Assembly (NCBI RefSeq): GCF_013376155.1
Contig: NZ_JABXXP010000006.1
Span: 1-33,713 of the forward strand
Source: Nguyenibacter vanlangensis
GTDB taxonomy: Bacteria > Pseudomonadota > Alphaproteobacteria > Acetobacterales > Acetobacteraceae
Direction of reading: 5' to 3'
DNA: 33,713 nucleotides
Part shown: piece by piece, positions 16,852 to 25,447 of the stretch
How positions within the stretch are numbered: position 1 is the stretch's first letter
Layout of the letters: each line of letters begins with the position of its first letter
Notes under the pieces: model-generated
Told to the model about the DNA's origin: nothing
What the model saw: the letters and a program-made list of their open reading frames with translations, nothing else
Databases searched by the model: none
Made by a program: the position numbers and the translations under genes

Positions 16852-18132
16852 GTGAGCAAGCAACATGCGGAAATCTGCTTTGTCGCTTTCGAGGAAAAAG
16901 ACTTGATGAGTCTTCTTCCGATTTATAATTCCGTCCGCATTCATCGGCCTGACGCGCGATTGTTCACCATAGGATTTGATCGCGGATACGCCGACAGTGC
17001 GCTTTCGTTTCTGTTCGGCGCGACGTTTCCAATAATCATCGCGGCTTCGCCTGGATCCGTAACAAATTGGCTAGAGATCATTCGCCCCAGATGGAGTTAT
17101 CACCTCATCGGTATCGAACATGGAGTATCGCCATTCAAAAAATTTACCTATAGCGATGCTTTTCTTTGTTACGATGATTATTTCGCGCCCAGCATCCTAT
17201 GGAAAGAACGATTGGAACGCCTGTATCCATCGAGAAGCACGCGTTTTCACCTGGGTGGGTATCCCAAAGCGAATCAATTCATTTGCCTCGTTCCCGACGA
17301 AGCGCGAAAAGACATTCTACCGCCGATACCGTATGACGTAGTCGTATTTTCATGGGGCCTCAAAGAAGAGGCTCTCTTTTCTCTTCCAGACAGGGATAAT
17401 GTCATATATCTGCTTCATCCTGCTCAGGTCGAATTTTCACGGCCTTATCCTTTTAAAAGGTCTCGCGTCATAATATCGTCTCTCGAAAATACTACATCCA
17501 TACTCTCCAATGCCGACAGGGTATTTGGAGACATATCTTCTATGACTTTCGAGATTTCTCAGTCAAAAAAGACTTATCTTATAATAGATAGATCACTTTA
17601 TATCGAAGACTACGACATAGACGACAGTATAATGGATCCCGCATCAGATAGATTTGCATATGTACCCGAAACCGATTTTAAAATTGATTCGACTTTCATC
17701 CTGGACAAGGCACTTCTGATTGCTGCCCTTCACGGAGATCCTCTGATAAACACCCGCCCACTCAATGATAATTTTCTGATCGAGACCATAATTTGCCCGA
17801 TGCAAGAAGACCTTTGCACAAAGGGAATTCTGTCAATAGCGGAGGGGCGGGAGCGGATAATGGCCGAGGAAAAAGCACCCCATCATCAAGAAGCCGCGAT
17901 CGAATTTATACAACACGCATATCGTCTGATTCTGGGCCGAGAGCCGGACCTGGACGGTCTTCGTCATTATTTAACCAAACTCAATACGTCTTCGTCATCA
18001 GCACTTTCTGGCGGGCTGGAAATTCTCTTGGAACTCGCTCAAAGTGACGAAGCTATGCAGCGGCCAGTTACGTTTCGCGATGCATGGCCGAAACTGATGA
18101 TTGGTACCGATCCCCGCTATGAGACTCGATAA
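16852..18132 (+). CDS. TagF-like CDP-glycerol glycerophosphotransferase with C-terminal DUF4214
   Basis: Residues ~1-330 look like a GT-B teichoic acid transferase. Visible signatures are IEHGVSPFK (His90-Gly91), YLLHPAQ and VFGDISSMTFE (Asp227, Ser229-Ser230, Glu234), comparable to HG, HP and DYSSxxFD in TagB/TagF. Residues ~351-405 match the DUF4214 pattern, FIQHAYRLILGREPDLDGLRHYL, a small helical domain seen in surface and polymer-associated proteins. The start is GTG 16852, with GAGGTAAAGG just upstream. Its place behind tagD makes CDP-glycerol the likely donor. Overall similarity to TagF is weak, so a different phospho-polyol or a related GT activity remains possible. No membrane segment is seen. 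The composition is AT-rich compared with kpsC/kpsS. Confidence 0.7.
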   Translation: MSKQHAEICFVAFEEKDLMSLLPIYNSVRIHRPDARLFTIGFDRGYADSALSFLFGATFPIIIAASPGSVTNWLEIIRPRWSYHLIGIEHGVSPFKKFTYSDAFLCYDDYFAPSILWKERLERLYPSRSTRFHLGGYPKANQFICLVPDEARKDILPPIPYDVVVFSWGLKEEALFSLPDRDNVIYLLHPAQVEFSRPYPFKRSRVIISSLENTTSILSNADRVFGDISSMTFEISQSKKTYLIIDRSLYIEDYDIDDSIMDPASDRFAYVPETDFKIDSTFILDKALLIAALHGDPLINTRPLNDNFLIETIICPMQEDLCTKGILSIAEGRERIMAEEKAPHHQEAAIEFIQHAYRLILGREPDLDGLRHYLTKLNTSSSSALSGGLEILLELAQSDEAMQRPVTFRDAWPKLMIGTDPRYETR

Positions 18133-18138
18133 CGAGTC
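18123..18138 (+). terminator. Small hairpin over the stop codon of the TagF-like gene
   Basis: GACTCG and CGAGTC form a 6-bp stem around ATAA, which contains the TAA stop (18130-18132). No T-run follows. The remaining 250 bases up to the convergent gene show nothing that I can support. Confidence 0.3.
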
Positions 18139-18392
18139 GTTCGTGGAATGGACAATTGACGCAATGACATTGATAAGATGGTCGATTTTCGTTACTTCGA
18201 TTCGAATCTTGGAACGGCTCGCATCAAGAGATCAAATAACTCGAAAATCAGCAACAGCTTCAGTTACTCCAGTGCATCGCCCTTGAAGAGCCTTGGGCGG
18301 GCTTCTTGCTCACCCGCTATGATACATGACCTTCTCAGCCTACCGTCATCCAGTTTTTCGCTATTGCTTCTACCAATCCGAAATATCCAACA

Positions 18393-20741
18393 TCAAACCC
18401 AATGCCGTATGCGGTTCTTTGCAAAGGCGTCGGCATGTTCAAGCTTGTTATTCGTCACTGCTTCAAGGAAATCCAGCCTGTCACGGTGATCATGTTTGTT
18501 AGAAACACAGAAACCCAAGACGAAAACACCAGCGGAATAGCGCTTAGGGCTCCCTCCGTGATCCATTACGATAATCTCGGAATCAAGGGAGCAAATTTCA
18601 AAGCATGCGCAGCGTTTCGAATCAACATCAACGTCGAACACAGCCCACATTGCCTGTCCCGGTTTCAACATACCAGAGAAAACAATATCCGTTTCTGTAT
18701 AGATTGAAAAAAAAGACTCCTTTGAATCCAACCCTCGTACATGCAGAAAGACTCGTGCAACCGGAAACGCAAGGTTTGGAACACAGAGTTCGGCAAGACC
18801 AGGTTTAATGCGGCAGCCTCTTGGATCGGGCCACAGCCATCCATTACCGACACGATACATTTCGCCACTAGCGATTCCATGCCAGATACTGCGATCACGA
18901 TGCAGATTGACTGGGACATAACATCCCTCAAGCGCTTTAGGAAACCGATCATAAAGCGACTTCTTACCAGCCTGCACGCTATCAGAAAAAGTGACGATTT
19001 CGCCCATCATTTTCTGCCAAGTCGTCACGTTGTAGTACTTCGCGATCCGTTGTTCCAAATGGGTCCTAAACGCCGCATCGACAAGTAACTTCTCCGCTTT
19101 TTCAATGAAATCTGTGATATTACCGCTTTCAAACACCACGCCATACCCGGCCGCCGCCTCTACCAGAGAAGAATTATCAGCAACCAACGGTACCCGTCCA
19201 TAAGAAAGAGATTCCGTAATCGGCAACCCCCAACCCTCGTAATGGCTTGGATAAACAGTAAAAAGACTCAAACTGTAAAGACTCTTGAGCTCGAGATCGC
19301 TCGCCCGGTTAATAAAGACGATCTTGCTACTGAGCGACGGGTCATCCGCGATCACGGACATCGCTCGGTCGTTCAACCAACCGAGTTTACCGACACAGAC
19401 AAGTGGTGGAACGGCGGCGGCACCATTCTTCTTTACGAGAGCCTGCCAGACTAGAAACGCGGCTTCGTGGTTCTTACGCGCCTCAATCGTCGAAACGAAT
19501 AAAACATAACTGCGAGCCCGCAGACCCCACTTTTCGATGAGCGCGGCATGCGGGAGCGTGCCCTCTGCATCATCACTGGAGAAGCTAGCGTTGAGCGGTA
19601 TCGTTGCAACATCTCGCTCGATCAGCGGATGACCCATGACATGAGCCACATAGGCCAAATCACGCGTCGTCGAAGCCGAGTTAGTTATGAATGCATCGGC
19701 GTGAAAAAATACCCCTACAAGCCACGTATTATAGTCTATAGTGACTCCATCTACGCAATATTGGGGTTTGATCGCCGGTATGAGATCATGAACATATGAA
19801 ATAAAAGTGATATTGCGTTCTCGCTTAAGATTGCGAATCGCAAGAAAATAATTATACATCCACCACGATGTGCCCAGGTTTATTACGATCGCACCGTACG
19901 GCGGCAGATAAGGTCGCGAGAAAGGAATACTCCCAAAAAATTCGTCTCGCGCCGCCACCCAGGCCTCATGATCATCGCTTTTGCACAATGTTGCCAGCAA
20001 CATGAACGTTGAATGGTCGAGATAAATAAAATGCTCTATGCCATCAATAAAGAAGAAAATCTCAGTACGATTGGCGAAATTCGTAACAGCTTCCGCTATA
20101 ACCTCGATCTGGACGCGCTGAATACCTGTCGGGAATTTATTGTGTCGAAAATGCGCAATTAAATCACTAACGTCAAAACTGAGCACGGTCTCAGTTGAAG
20201 TAAGCTGGGCATTTGTCTCTCTGTTCTGAAAATGGGTAACAGTCGCTCTAGACGTCTTACTCTGCTGCAAGAACACACCAAGCGACGGACGCACAGCAGC
20301 GATTTCATGCTCCACGTGAACCGACACGTCATTAAACCAAAAAGCAGATTTGTAAGCCTCGATCGCGTTTTCGAAATCACCATCATGGGCTAGCCAGCGA
20401 CCAAGATGCAAGTAGCATTCGCCTTTTGAGGGATCAAGTGCAAGAGCGGTCCGGTACGCCGTAAGCCCATGCCTGCGATCGCCGATTTCATTGAGCGCGT
20501 GCCCGAGTTGAATCCAGACATGCGCGAGTGACCCATCGATTGCTACTGCATCCCTAAAATGCCGAGCCGCGGTACCCCAGTCGCCCGCATCCCGTGCGGC
20601 ATTGCCCTGCTTCATTTTCTGATGAAGGGCTTTAGAGACCCAGACACCGCCCGACTTATAGAATTTCTGCGTCCGGAATCGTGTAATAGCACTCACGACC
20701 AATCTCATTTTTCGCCAATCTCGCGCCGATTCAACATCCAT
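18393..20741 (-). CDS. TPR–GT4 glycosyltransferase fusion with C-terminal accessory domain
   Basis: Three parts are visible in 782 residues. Residues ~45-150 form about three tetratricopeptide repeats (AARHFRDAVAIDGSLAH, LTAYRTALALDPSKGECY, AIEAYKSAFWF). Residues ~165-600 are a GT4 enzyme starting with FDVSDLIAHFRHNKFPTGIQRVQIE and carrying FVSTIEARKNHEAA, EGWGLPITESLSYGRVP and VADNSSLVEAA. The last ~150 residues form a beta-rich domain with VGNGWLWPDPRG, shared with the 20784 gene. The TPRs may bind partner proteins or control chain length; this is inferred. ATG 20741 follows a duplicated GGAGGACACATG; ATG 20708 (MRLVV) is another possible start. The gene converges on the TagF-like gene. Confidence 0.85.
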   Translation of the reverse strand: MDVESARDWRKMRLVVSAITRFRTQKFYKSGGVWVSKALHQKMKQGNAARDAGDWGTAARHFRDAVAIDGSLAHVWIQLGHALNEIGDRRHGLTAYRTALALDPSKGECYLHLGRWLAHDGDFENAIEAYKSAFWFNDVSVHVEHEIAAVRPSLGVFLQQSKTSRATVTHFQNRETNAQLTSTETVLSFDVSDLIAHFRHNKFPTGIQRVQIEVIAEAVTNFANRTEIFFFIDGIEHFIYLDHSTFMLLATLCKSDDHEAWVAARDEFFGSIPFSRPYLPPYGAIVINLGTSWWMYNYFLAIRNLKRERNITFISYVHDLIPAIKPQYCVDGVTIDYNTWLVGVFFHADAFITNSASTTRDLAYVAHVMGHPLIERDVATIPLNASFSSDDAEGTLPHAALIEKWGLRARSYVLFVSTIEARKNHEAAFLVWQALVKKNGAAAVPPLVCVGKLGWLNDRAMSVIADDPSLSSKIVFINRASDLELKSLYSLSLFTVYPSHYEGWGLPITESLSYGRVPLVADNSSLVEAAAGYGVVFESGNITDFIEKAEKLLVDAAFRTHLEQRIAKYYNVTTWQKMMGEIVTFSDSVQAGKKSLYDRFPKALEGCYVPVNLHRDRSIWHGIASGEMYRVGNGWLWPDPRGCRIKPGLAELCVPNLAFPVARVFLHVRGLDSKESFFSIYTETDIVFSGMLKPGQAMWAVFDVDVDSKRCACFEICSLDSEIIVMDHGGSPKRYSAGVFVLGFCVSNKHDHRDRLDFLEAVTNNKLEHADAFAKNRIRHWV

Positions 20742-20766
20742 GTGTCCTCCGACATGTGTCCTCCGA
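20739..20766 (-). repeat. 14-bp tandem duplication of ribosome site plus start codon
   Basis: CATGTGTCCTCCGA occurs twice in a row (20739-20752 and 20753-20766). On the minus strand this reads TCGGAGGACACATG twice, so Shine-Dalgarno and ATG are both doubled. The outer ATG (20755) opens a 16-codon frame ending in TGA at 20707-20705, which overlaps an internal ATG of the TPR-GT gene. Confidence 0.85.
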
Positions 20767-20783
20767 TAACGTTTCGATGGAGC

Positions 20784-22601
20784 TCATTTGACACAGAGTA
20801 AATTTTTTACCTTTTTGTATTTTAACGTATCGAAAAGGTTTGCTTCAATGAAGTCCGTGCGCGCATTCGCATTGTCTTTATCAAAGACGTATACGCCGCA
20901 AACACCGACCGAAATAGCGCGAGAATGGCGCGTTACCGGATCAGTCGTAGTTTCAATTTCACTCGAATAAATGTAAATTTCTAGTGGCTTCCCCGCGATA
21001 TCTTCATCAAAATCTAAGAAACACCAAGCCACCTCATCAGGATTAAGGCGAAGCGCGACAGACGACCCCGCTATATTGGCTGAAACCGTCACTTCACATT
21101 GGGAAGATGGAATTCCTTTGAGCTGAACCGAAATCCGGTCGCATGGCTGCGCGGTGGTAAAGGCAAGCCTCGCCCCGGTGCCACGTGTCCAGCTACCGAA
21201 ATCCTCAAGACGGTGCCAACCCGAACCTGCACGCAGCACCTCCGCCGAAGTGAGTTCGCTCGAAATCTGTAATTTCCTATTGCGATTGAATGCGTAGTAA
21301 GCTGGCTCGAGCACGGGCTCAATCTTTTTGGTCTTCTCAGCGCCCTTTTGAACAGATTCGGCAAACGCCAGAACTTCTTGGCCGATCGTTTTCCATGTAC
21401 GAGATTGGAAATTTTCCGCAATGCGCTGTTCCAGCGCAGCTAATCGTCTTTTGTCCTTGAGCAGAGAGAGAAGTTTTTCCTCAAAATCATGGTTCGATCC
21501 TGTGCGATAAGTGACAGTCAATCCTTGCCCAGCTTCCGGCAAAGAGGAATTATCCGCCGTAACGCAAACCTTGCCATAGCCAAGCGACTCCGTAATCGGC
21601 AGCCCCCAGCCTTCATAATAACTTGGATAGATCGTAAATAGGCAGGATGAATAAAGTGCCTCAAGCTCCTCATCGCTAACACTCTCAATATAGGCAATAT
21701 ATTTTTCAGCCTCGATAAACGCATTTAACTTATCTAAGAAAAAATGACTTTCGAAGCCGCGCTTTCCGACAATTACAAGCTTAGGAATCTTTAGATAAGG
21801 ATTGTTACGAATCAGGTTCTGCCAGACATCGAGCGCTCCGGCTTGATTTTTGCGGGCTTCGACCGTCGAGACGAAGAAAACGAATTTTCTGGGCTCAATC
21901 CCCGCTCGCCTGAAAAGACTCGCGGCCGCCGTCATAGACACAGGTGCAACCCGCTTTTCGGCAGCCAGATGCACGACACACACGTCAGCCGACGAGATAC
22001 CACCGTTCAACTCCGCCGCAAGAGCGAGGAAATCTTTCTTGCTAGATTCCGAAACGGCAAAATATCGGTCCGCATGTTGCACAACGCCCATAAACCAATC
22101 AATGAATTCATGGACAAGTTCATGTGCGCAAAAGCGTGGCGTTACAGCGGGAATCACATCGTGGATGAACGGAATGTAATAGATATCGCTCTTTTTTTTC
22201 GCTTCCCGAATATGCATGAAATAATTAGGAAGCCACCAAGAGGTACCGATGTTGATCAAGACAGACCGCATCGGAAAAGCATCAATTTTTGCCGCCACTG
22301 CTTCTTGACGCAGCACTGATACCTCACGACGCCATGCTATATCCCGCGCGTCGGAACCGGTCAAACTGAGCGTGCACACCTGCATAAAGCGATCAGGATC
22401 TACCGAAAACCAGCCATTCTCCTCCTCCAGAAAGCGGCAAAGCCCAATTCCTGCTCTCTCGTCACCCGAGAGAAGTGACAGGATAACGCTGATCTGGACC
22501 CGCTGGATCCCCGTAGGAGTCCGGTTGTCAGGAAAGTAGCCAAGGAGATCAGATACATCGAACCAAACTGTTCTTTGAAACTCTTTCATGTCACTAGCCA
22601 A
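20784..22601 (-). CDS. Large GT4 glycosyltransferase with C-terminal accessory domain
   Basis: This is a close relative of the downstream TPR-GT protein but without TPRs. The N-terminus reads WFDVSDLLGYFPDNRTPTGIQRVQI. INIGTSWWLPNYF, FIHDVIPAVTPRFC, FVSTVEARKNQAGAL, EGWGLPITESLGYGKV and ADNSSLPEA all have counterparts in the neighbour. The last ~170 residues hold AGSGWHRLEDFGSWTRG, which recalls a beta-sandwich domain (DUF7024-like) found in some glycan enzymes; this naming is tentative. TTG 22601 has GAGG 7 bases upstream and is used here; ATG 22589 is the alternative, giving 601 residues. An A8 run in the coding strand (22192-22199) encodes KKK. It likely forms an operon with the TPR-GT gene, 42 bases apart. 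Confidence 0.86.
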   Translation of the reverse strand: MASDMKEFQRTVWFDVSDLLGYFPDNRTPTGIQRVQISVILSLLSGDERAGIGLCRFLEEENGWFSVDPDRFMQVCTLSLTGSDARDIAWRREVSVLRQEAVAAKIDAFPMRSVLINIGTSWWLPNYFMHIREAKKKSDIYYIPFIHDVIPAVTPRFCAHELVHEFIDWFMGVVQHADRYFAVSESSKKDFLALAAELNGGISSADVCVVHLAAEKRVAPVSMTAAASLFRRAGIEPRKFVFFVSTVEARKNQAGALDVWQNLIRNNPYLKIPKLVIVGKRGFESHFFLDKLNAFIEAEKYIAYIESVSDEELEALYSSCLFTIYPSYYEGWGLPITESLGYGKVCVTADNSSLPEAGQGLTVTYRTGSNHDFEEKLLSLLKDKRRLAALEQRIAENFQSRTWKTIGQEVLAFAESVQKGAEKTKKIEPVLEPAYYAFNRNRKLQISSELTSAEVLRAGSGWHRLEDFGSWTRGTGARLAFTTAQPCDRISVQLKGIPSSQCEVTVSANIAGSSVALRLNPDEVAWCFLDFDEDIAGKPLEIYIYSSEIETTTDPVTRHSRAISVGVCGVYVFDKDNANARTDFIEANLFDTLKYKKVKNLLCVK

Positions 22602-22724
22602 TATGTCGCCTCGCGCTCATTTAACCTAAAAGAGAACGGCCTAAAAGAGAGGATATGTGATAACGCCCAAGATAAGCCCGTGTCATTTTCGCCCTTCTCA
22701 CGCTACCGGAAGGACGCTGCAACA

Positions 22725-24182
22725 CTATCTTGATGTCCCCTCGCCTGCCGCTCCTCCCCAGGCCGGGATGAAATGTACCTTTCTTTTCGCGTCACGTAGA
22801 ACCAGACACCCGCTTGCGCCCGGCAACGAGCCGCATTGGGAAGTGTCGGCGGTCCAGATCAGCGGTAAGTCGACACGTCTAGCAAGGAACGTCGCCGCAT
22901 CATCAGACAGAACATGCTCCTTCCCATGCATGGGGCCATTGTAATTGCCTTCAAAATCATCGCCAATCAGCATGATTTCAGATGCTGAGGACAACGCGTT
23001 GAAACCATAACCACCAGTTCCACCTCGTCCGTTCTGGCGGAATTGCGTGCCCGAATAAGTCTGTCGCATCATAGAGACATCATGCACGCCATCTCCCCTA
23101 GCATTGAAGATCGTCCCGCCCGAAAAAACAAGATGACCCCGCACCGCCTTGTCGAGCTGGAGATTAGAGGTGGCCGAGGACGCGATCCAACTGCCTGCAA
23201 ATGAAATATAGAGGTCGCCTGCATTACCCTGCGTGTCGTTAACCTCAACACCTGCGCCTGACGCGGAACTGTCAATGAAGCAACCCGAGGCAAAGAATAG
23301 TTCGCGGTTTGTTACCCTAACGAGGGCGTTATCTATCAAAACATTTGTGCCGTTACCAATGATGTCCGTGCCGGGCCCACAGACGAACCCACCCAATCCA
23401 CCACCGATATGCACACCAATTCTCGGTACAATACGGGAATCAGTAGGCCCGATCTTCCAACCCAACAGCGAAAAATCCGCCGAGCCGAGCCTTCCTCCAT
23501 TAATACGGAAAGCGTCATTCTGACCGACGGCATAGCTTTGCCCCCAAGTCGCAATAAAATCCACCTCATCGAACCACACACCGTTCCAAAGTTTTCCATT
23601 GCCCTCCTGGCCATCAAGAACGATGTTTCCGACAGCCGAGCGCACCATCCCCCGCACATGCAATGCGGTTCCCGCACTCATCCTTGTATTCGACGCTATG
23701 CGGAAGTCGTGTAACGACCAGTTCTTCTGCGGGCTGACCCCATCTCCGATCGTCAAAAGATCAATCTGCGAGTCATGACCCATATAGAGAAAAGTCGTTG
23801 CATACGGCCCCGCTCCATGCAGATCGACATGATTAGCCTGCACCCCACCCGGATTGGCTAGCGGAGCAGTAAACACACACACGCCTGCTGGCGCCTCGAG
23901 TTCGACATCCGCCGGCATCCCAGCCGCATTCGCCAGCCATTTGTTGATCGCTTTTGTATCGTCCGTCACTCCATCACATTTCGCACCATAAGACAGGAGC
24001 GAAATCTGACGATTCACGTTCAAGCCTGTCGCGGTACCGCCATTGATCATCGGTGCCGTAAGACGGCTGTGCGCTAGCACTTGACCAAGGCCCTCCTTGT
24101 CAGACATTGTCCCCTGCTGTGCATAAGCCGAGGTAATCAGCATACCGCCCAATAGTCCCAAAATGGAAAATCTGAGTGCCAC
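22725..24182 (-). CDS. Secreted right-handed beta-helix protein (pectate-lyase-3-like)
   Basis: The 485-residue protein begins with a signal peptide (LLGGMLITSAYAQQ, cleavage after AYA). Near residue 62 is SLLSYGAKCDGVTDDTKAIN, the classic entry of the Pectate_lyase_3/GH28-related beta-helix family (PF12708). Gly/Asn-rich repeats with short strands follow for ~350 residues. Such proteins in capsule or exopolysaccharide loci, and in phage tail spikes, often bind or cut polysaccharide. Periplasmic or extracellular trimming of the locus product is a plausible role, but no catalytic residues can be named. GTG 24182 is preferred because GGAG lies 7 bases before it. It is on minus, ahead of the two large GT genes (124-base gap), so all three may be co-transcribed. 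Confidence 0.78.
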   Translation of the reverse strand: MALRFSILGLLGGMLITSAYAQQGTMSDKEGLGQVLAHSRLTAPMINGGTATGLNVNRQISLLSYGAKCDGVTDDTKAINKWLANAAGMPADVELEAPAGVCVFTAPLANPGGVQANHVDLHGAGPYATTFLYMGHDSQIDLLTIGDGVSPQKNWSLHDFRIASNTRMSAGTALHVRGMVRSAVGNIVLDGQEGNGKLWNGVWFDEVDFIATWGQSYAVGQNDAFRINGGRLGSADFSLLGWKIGPTDSRIVPRIGVHIGGGLGGFVCGPGTDIIGNGTNVLIDNALVRVTNRELFFASGCFIDSSASGAGVEVNDTQGNAGDLYISFAGSWIASSATSNLQLDKAVRGHLVFSGGTIFNARGDGVHDVSMMRQTYSGTQFRQNGRGGTGGYGFNALSSASEIMLIGDDFEGNYNGPMHGKEHVLSDDAATFLARRVDLPLIWTADTSQCGSLPGASGCLVLRDAKRKVHFIPAWGGAAGEGTSR

Positions 24183-24407
24183 TGAAAGTCTCCAGGAACA
24201 CAGGCGGTCCCATTTGATCGTCCAGGTTGAGAGATAGTTACTGGCTTTCTAACTCATAGGGGAAGGCGGTAACAATCTTATTCCGTCAGTGGCATATGGT
24301 CGAGAACCGAGTATGGACGAAGCCATCCTTATCCCGACGAGATTTCTAAAAAAATCAGGACGATTCAGTTTTTTTGAGCGGACATTGTAGAATGGAGGCA
24401 CATCCTG

Positions 24408-25319
24408 GTGAACGACGATCTTTCTATCAAAGGCGCCTCCTCCTCCACGCGGCCACCCCGGGCGTCCGGCGCAGGGCGCCGCGCACGGTCCCTTCACAAA
24501 AACCATGGCCCGATCCTCGCGCTTCTCGACAAACTTACGGGAGACGATGGCGAAGCGACGCTCGGCAGACTGATGCAGCAACCCGAATGCATCGATTCCC
24601 TGGCTGCTGAAATTGCCTCCGGCGCCTCCATTGAAAGAATTCGCAAGCGCGCCCTCACTCTCGACACGATGATTTCCGAATTGGTGGAAGCCGATTTCGC
24701 TTATGTCGGGCTGCCGAAAGAAGCACGCGACTGCGATTTTCGGACTGGCTTCGAGACCTATCTCCGTCCTGTTCTTGGCAAACGTGCGCAAGGCTTCGCG
24801 GCAATCTTTGAGAGATTGGACAGGCATACTCGCCCGTTCATCGTTGAAACTGGCAGTCTCCGCATCCCTGACAACTGGGAAGGGGACGGACAGAGCACAT
24901 TTCAATTCGACTGGTATGCCCGCACACGCCATGGCTCCGTCTTCACGATAGATATTAACCCGGCCAGTATCGACAGCGCTCGCAGGGCATGTAGCGGCAC
25001 CACCAGCACGATACTCAATGATTCCGTCGCGGCACTCCATGCCCTTGGTTCGGTCGCCGGCCGGCCGGCGGCGCTGATCTATCTCGATTCATTCGATCTC
25101 GACCTTGAAAATCCGGTACCAAGCGCAGTGCATCATGCGATGGAGGTCATGGCGGCCCGGCGCCTGATCGGTGAAGGGACTATCATCTGCGTAGATGATT
25201 TCGACGTACCTCCCCTCGGTCAAGGGGGCAAGGGGCTGATCGTAGACCAATTCATGTCCTCCATCGGAGCCGAAGTGGTATATTCGGGATATCAGAAAGT
25301 ATGGCAATTGTCCGGATAA
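24408..25319 (+). CDS. Class I SAM-dependent methyltransferase-like protein
   Basis: Residues ~140-300 resemble a Rossmann methyltransferase of the Methyltransf_24 type. FIVETGSLR with GDGQST fits the SAM-binding loop, FTIDINPASIDSAR the acidic end of strand 2, ALIYLDSFDLD the strand-4 region, and GTIICVDDFDVPP a later acidic motif. The N-terminal ~130 residues are helical and not recognised. In polysaccharide loci such proteins often methylate sugars or cap chains. GTG 24408 has GGAGG 9 bases upstream. The gene is divergent from the beta-helix gene, and a 225-base gap with A7 and T7 runs separates them. It precedes the phosphomannomutase gene by 128 bases. Assignment to a methyltransferase is reasonable, but the substrate is unknown. 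Confidence 0.72.
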   Translation: MNDDLSIKGASSSTRPPRASGAGRRARSLHKNHGPILALLDKLTGDDGEATLGRLMQQPECIDSLAAEIASGASIERIRKRALTLDTMISELVEADFAYVGLPKEARDCDFRTGFETYLRPVLGKRAQGFAAIFERLDRHTRPFIVETGSLRIPDNWEGDGQSTFQFDWYARTRHGSVFTIDINPASIDSARRACSGTTSTILNDSVAALHALGSVAGRPAALIYLDSFDLDLENPVPSAVHHAMEVMAARRLIGEGTIICVDDFDVPPLGQGGKGLIVDQFMSSIGAEVVYSGYQKVWQLSG

Positions 25320-25447
25320 CAACCATAACAAACTCTCCGGTCTGCGGCGCAAGATTTTTTCGTTTCCATGCCGGGATCAGAAGCGGCCTTTCCTCTTGGC
25401 CTAAAAATGCCGACTTAACTGCGACTTTTTGAAAGATATCCCGCCTT

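Noticed and set aside
18133-18392. Possible small genes between the TagF-like gene and the TPR-GT gene
   Set aside because: Short frames (18101-18286 and 18178-18489) overlap real genes, are Ser-rich and have no good ribosome site or motif.
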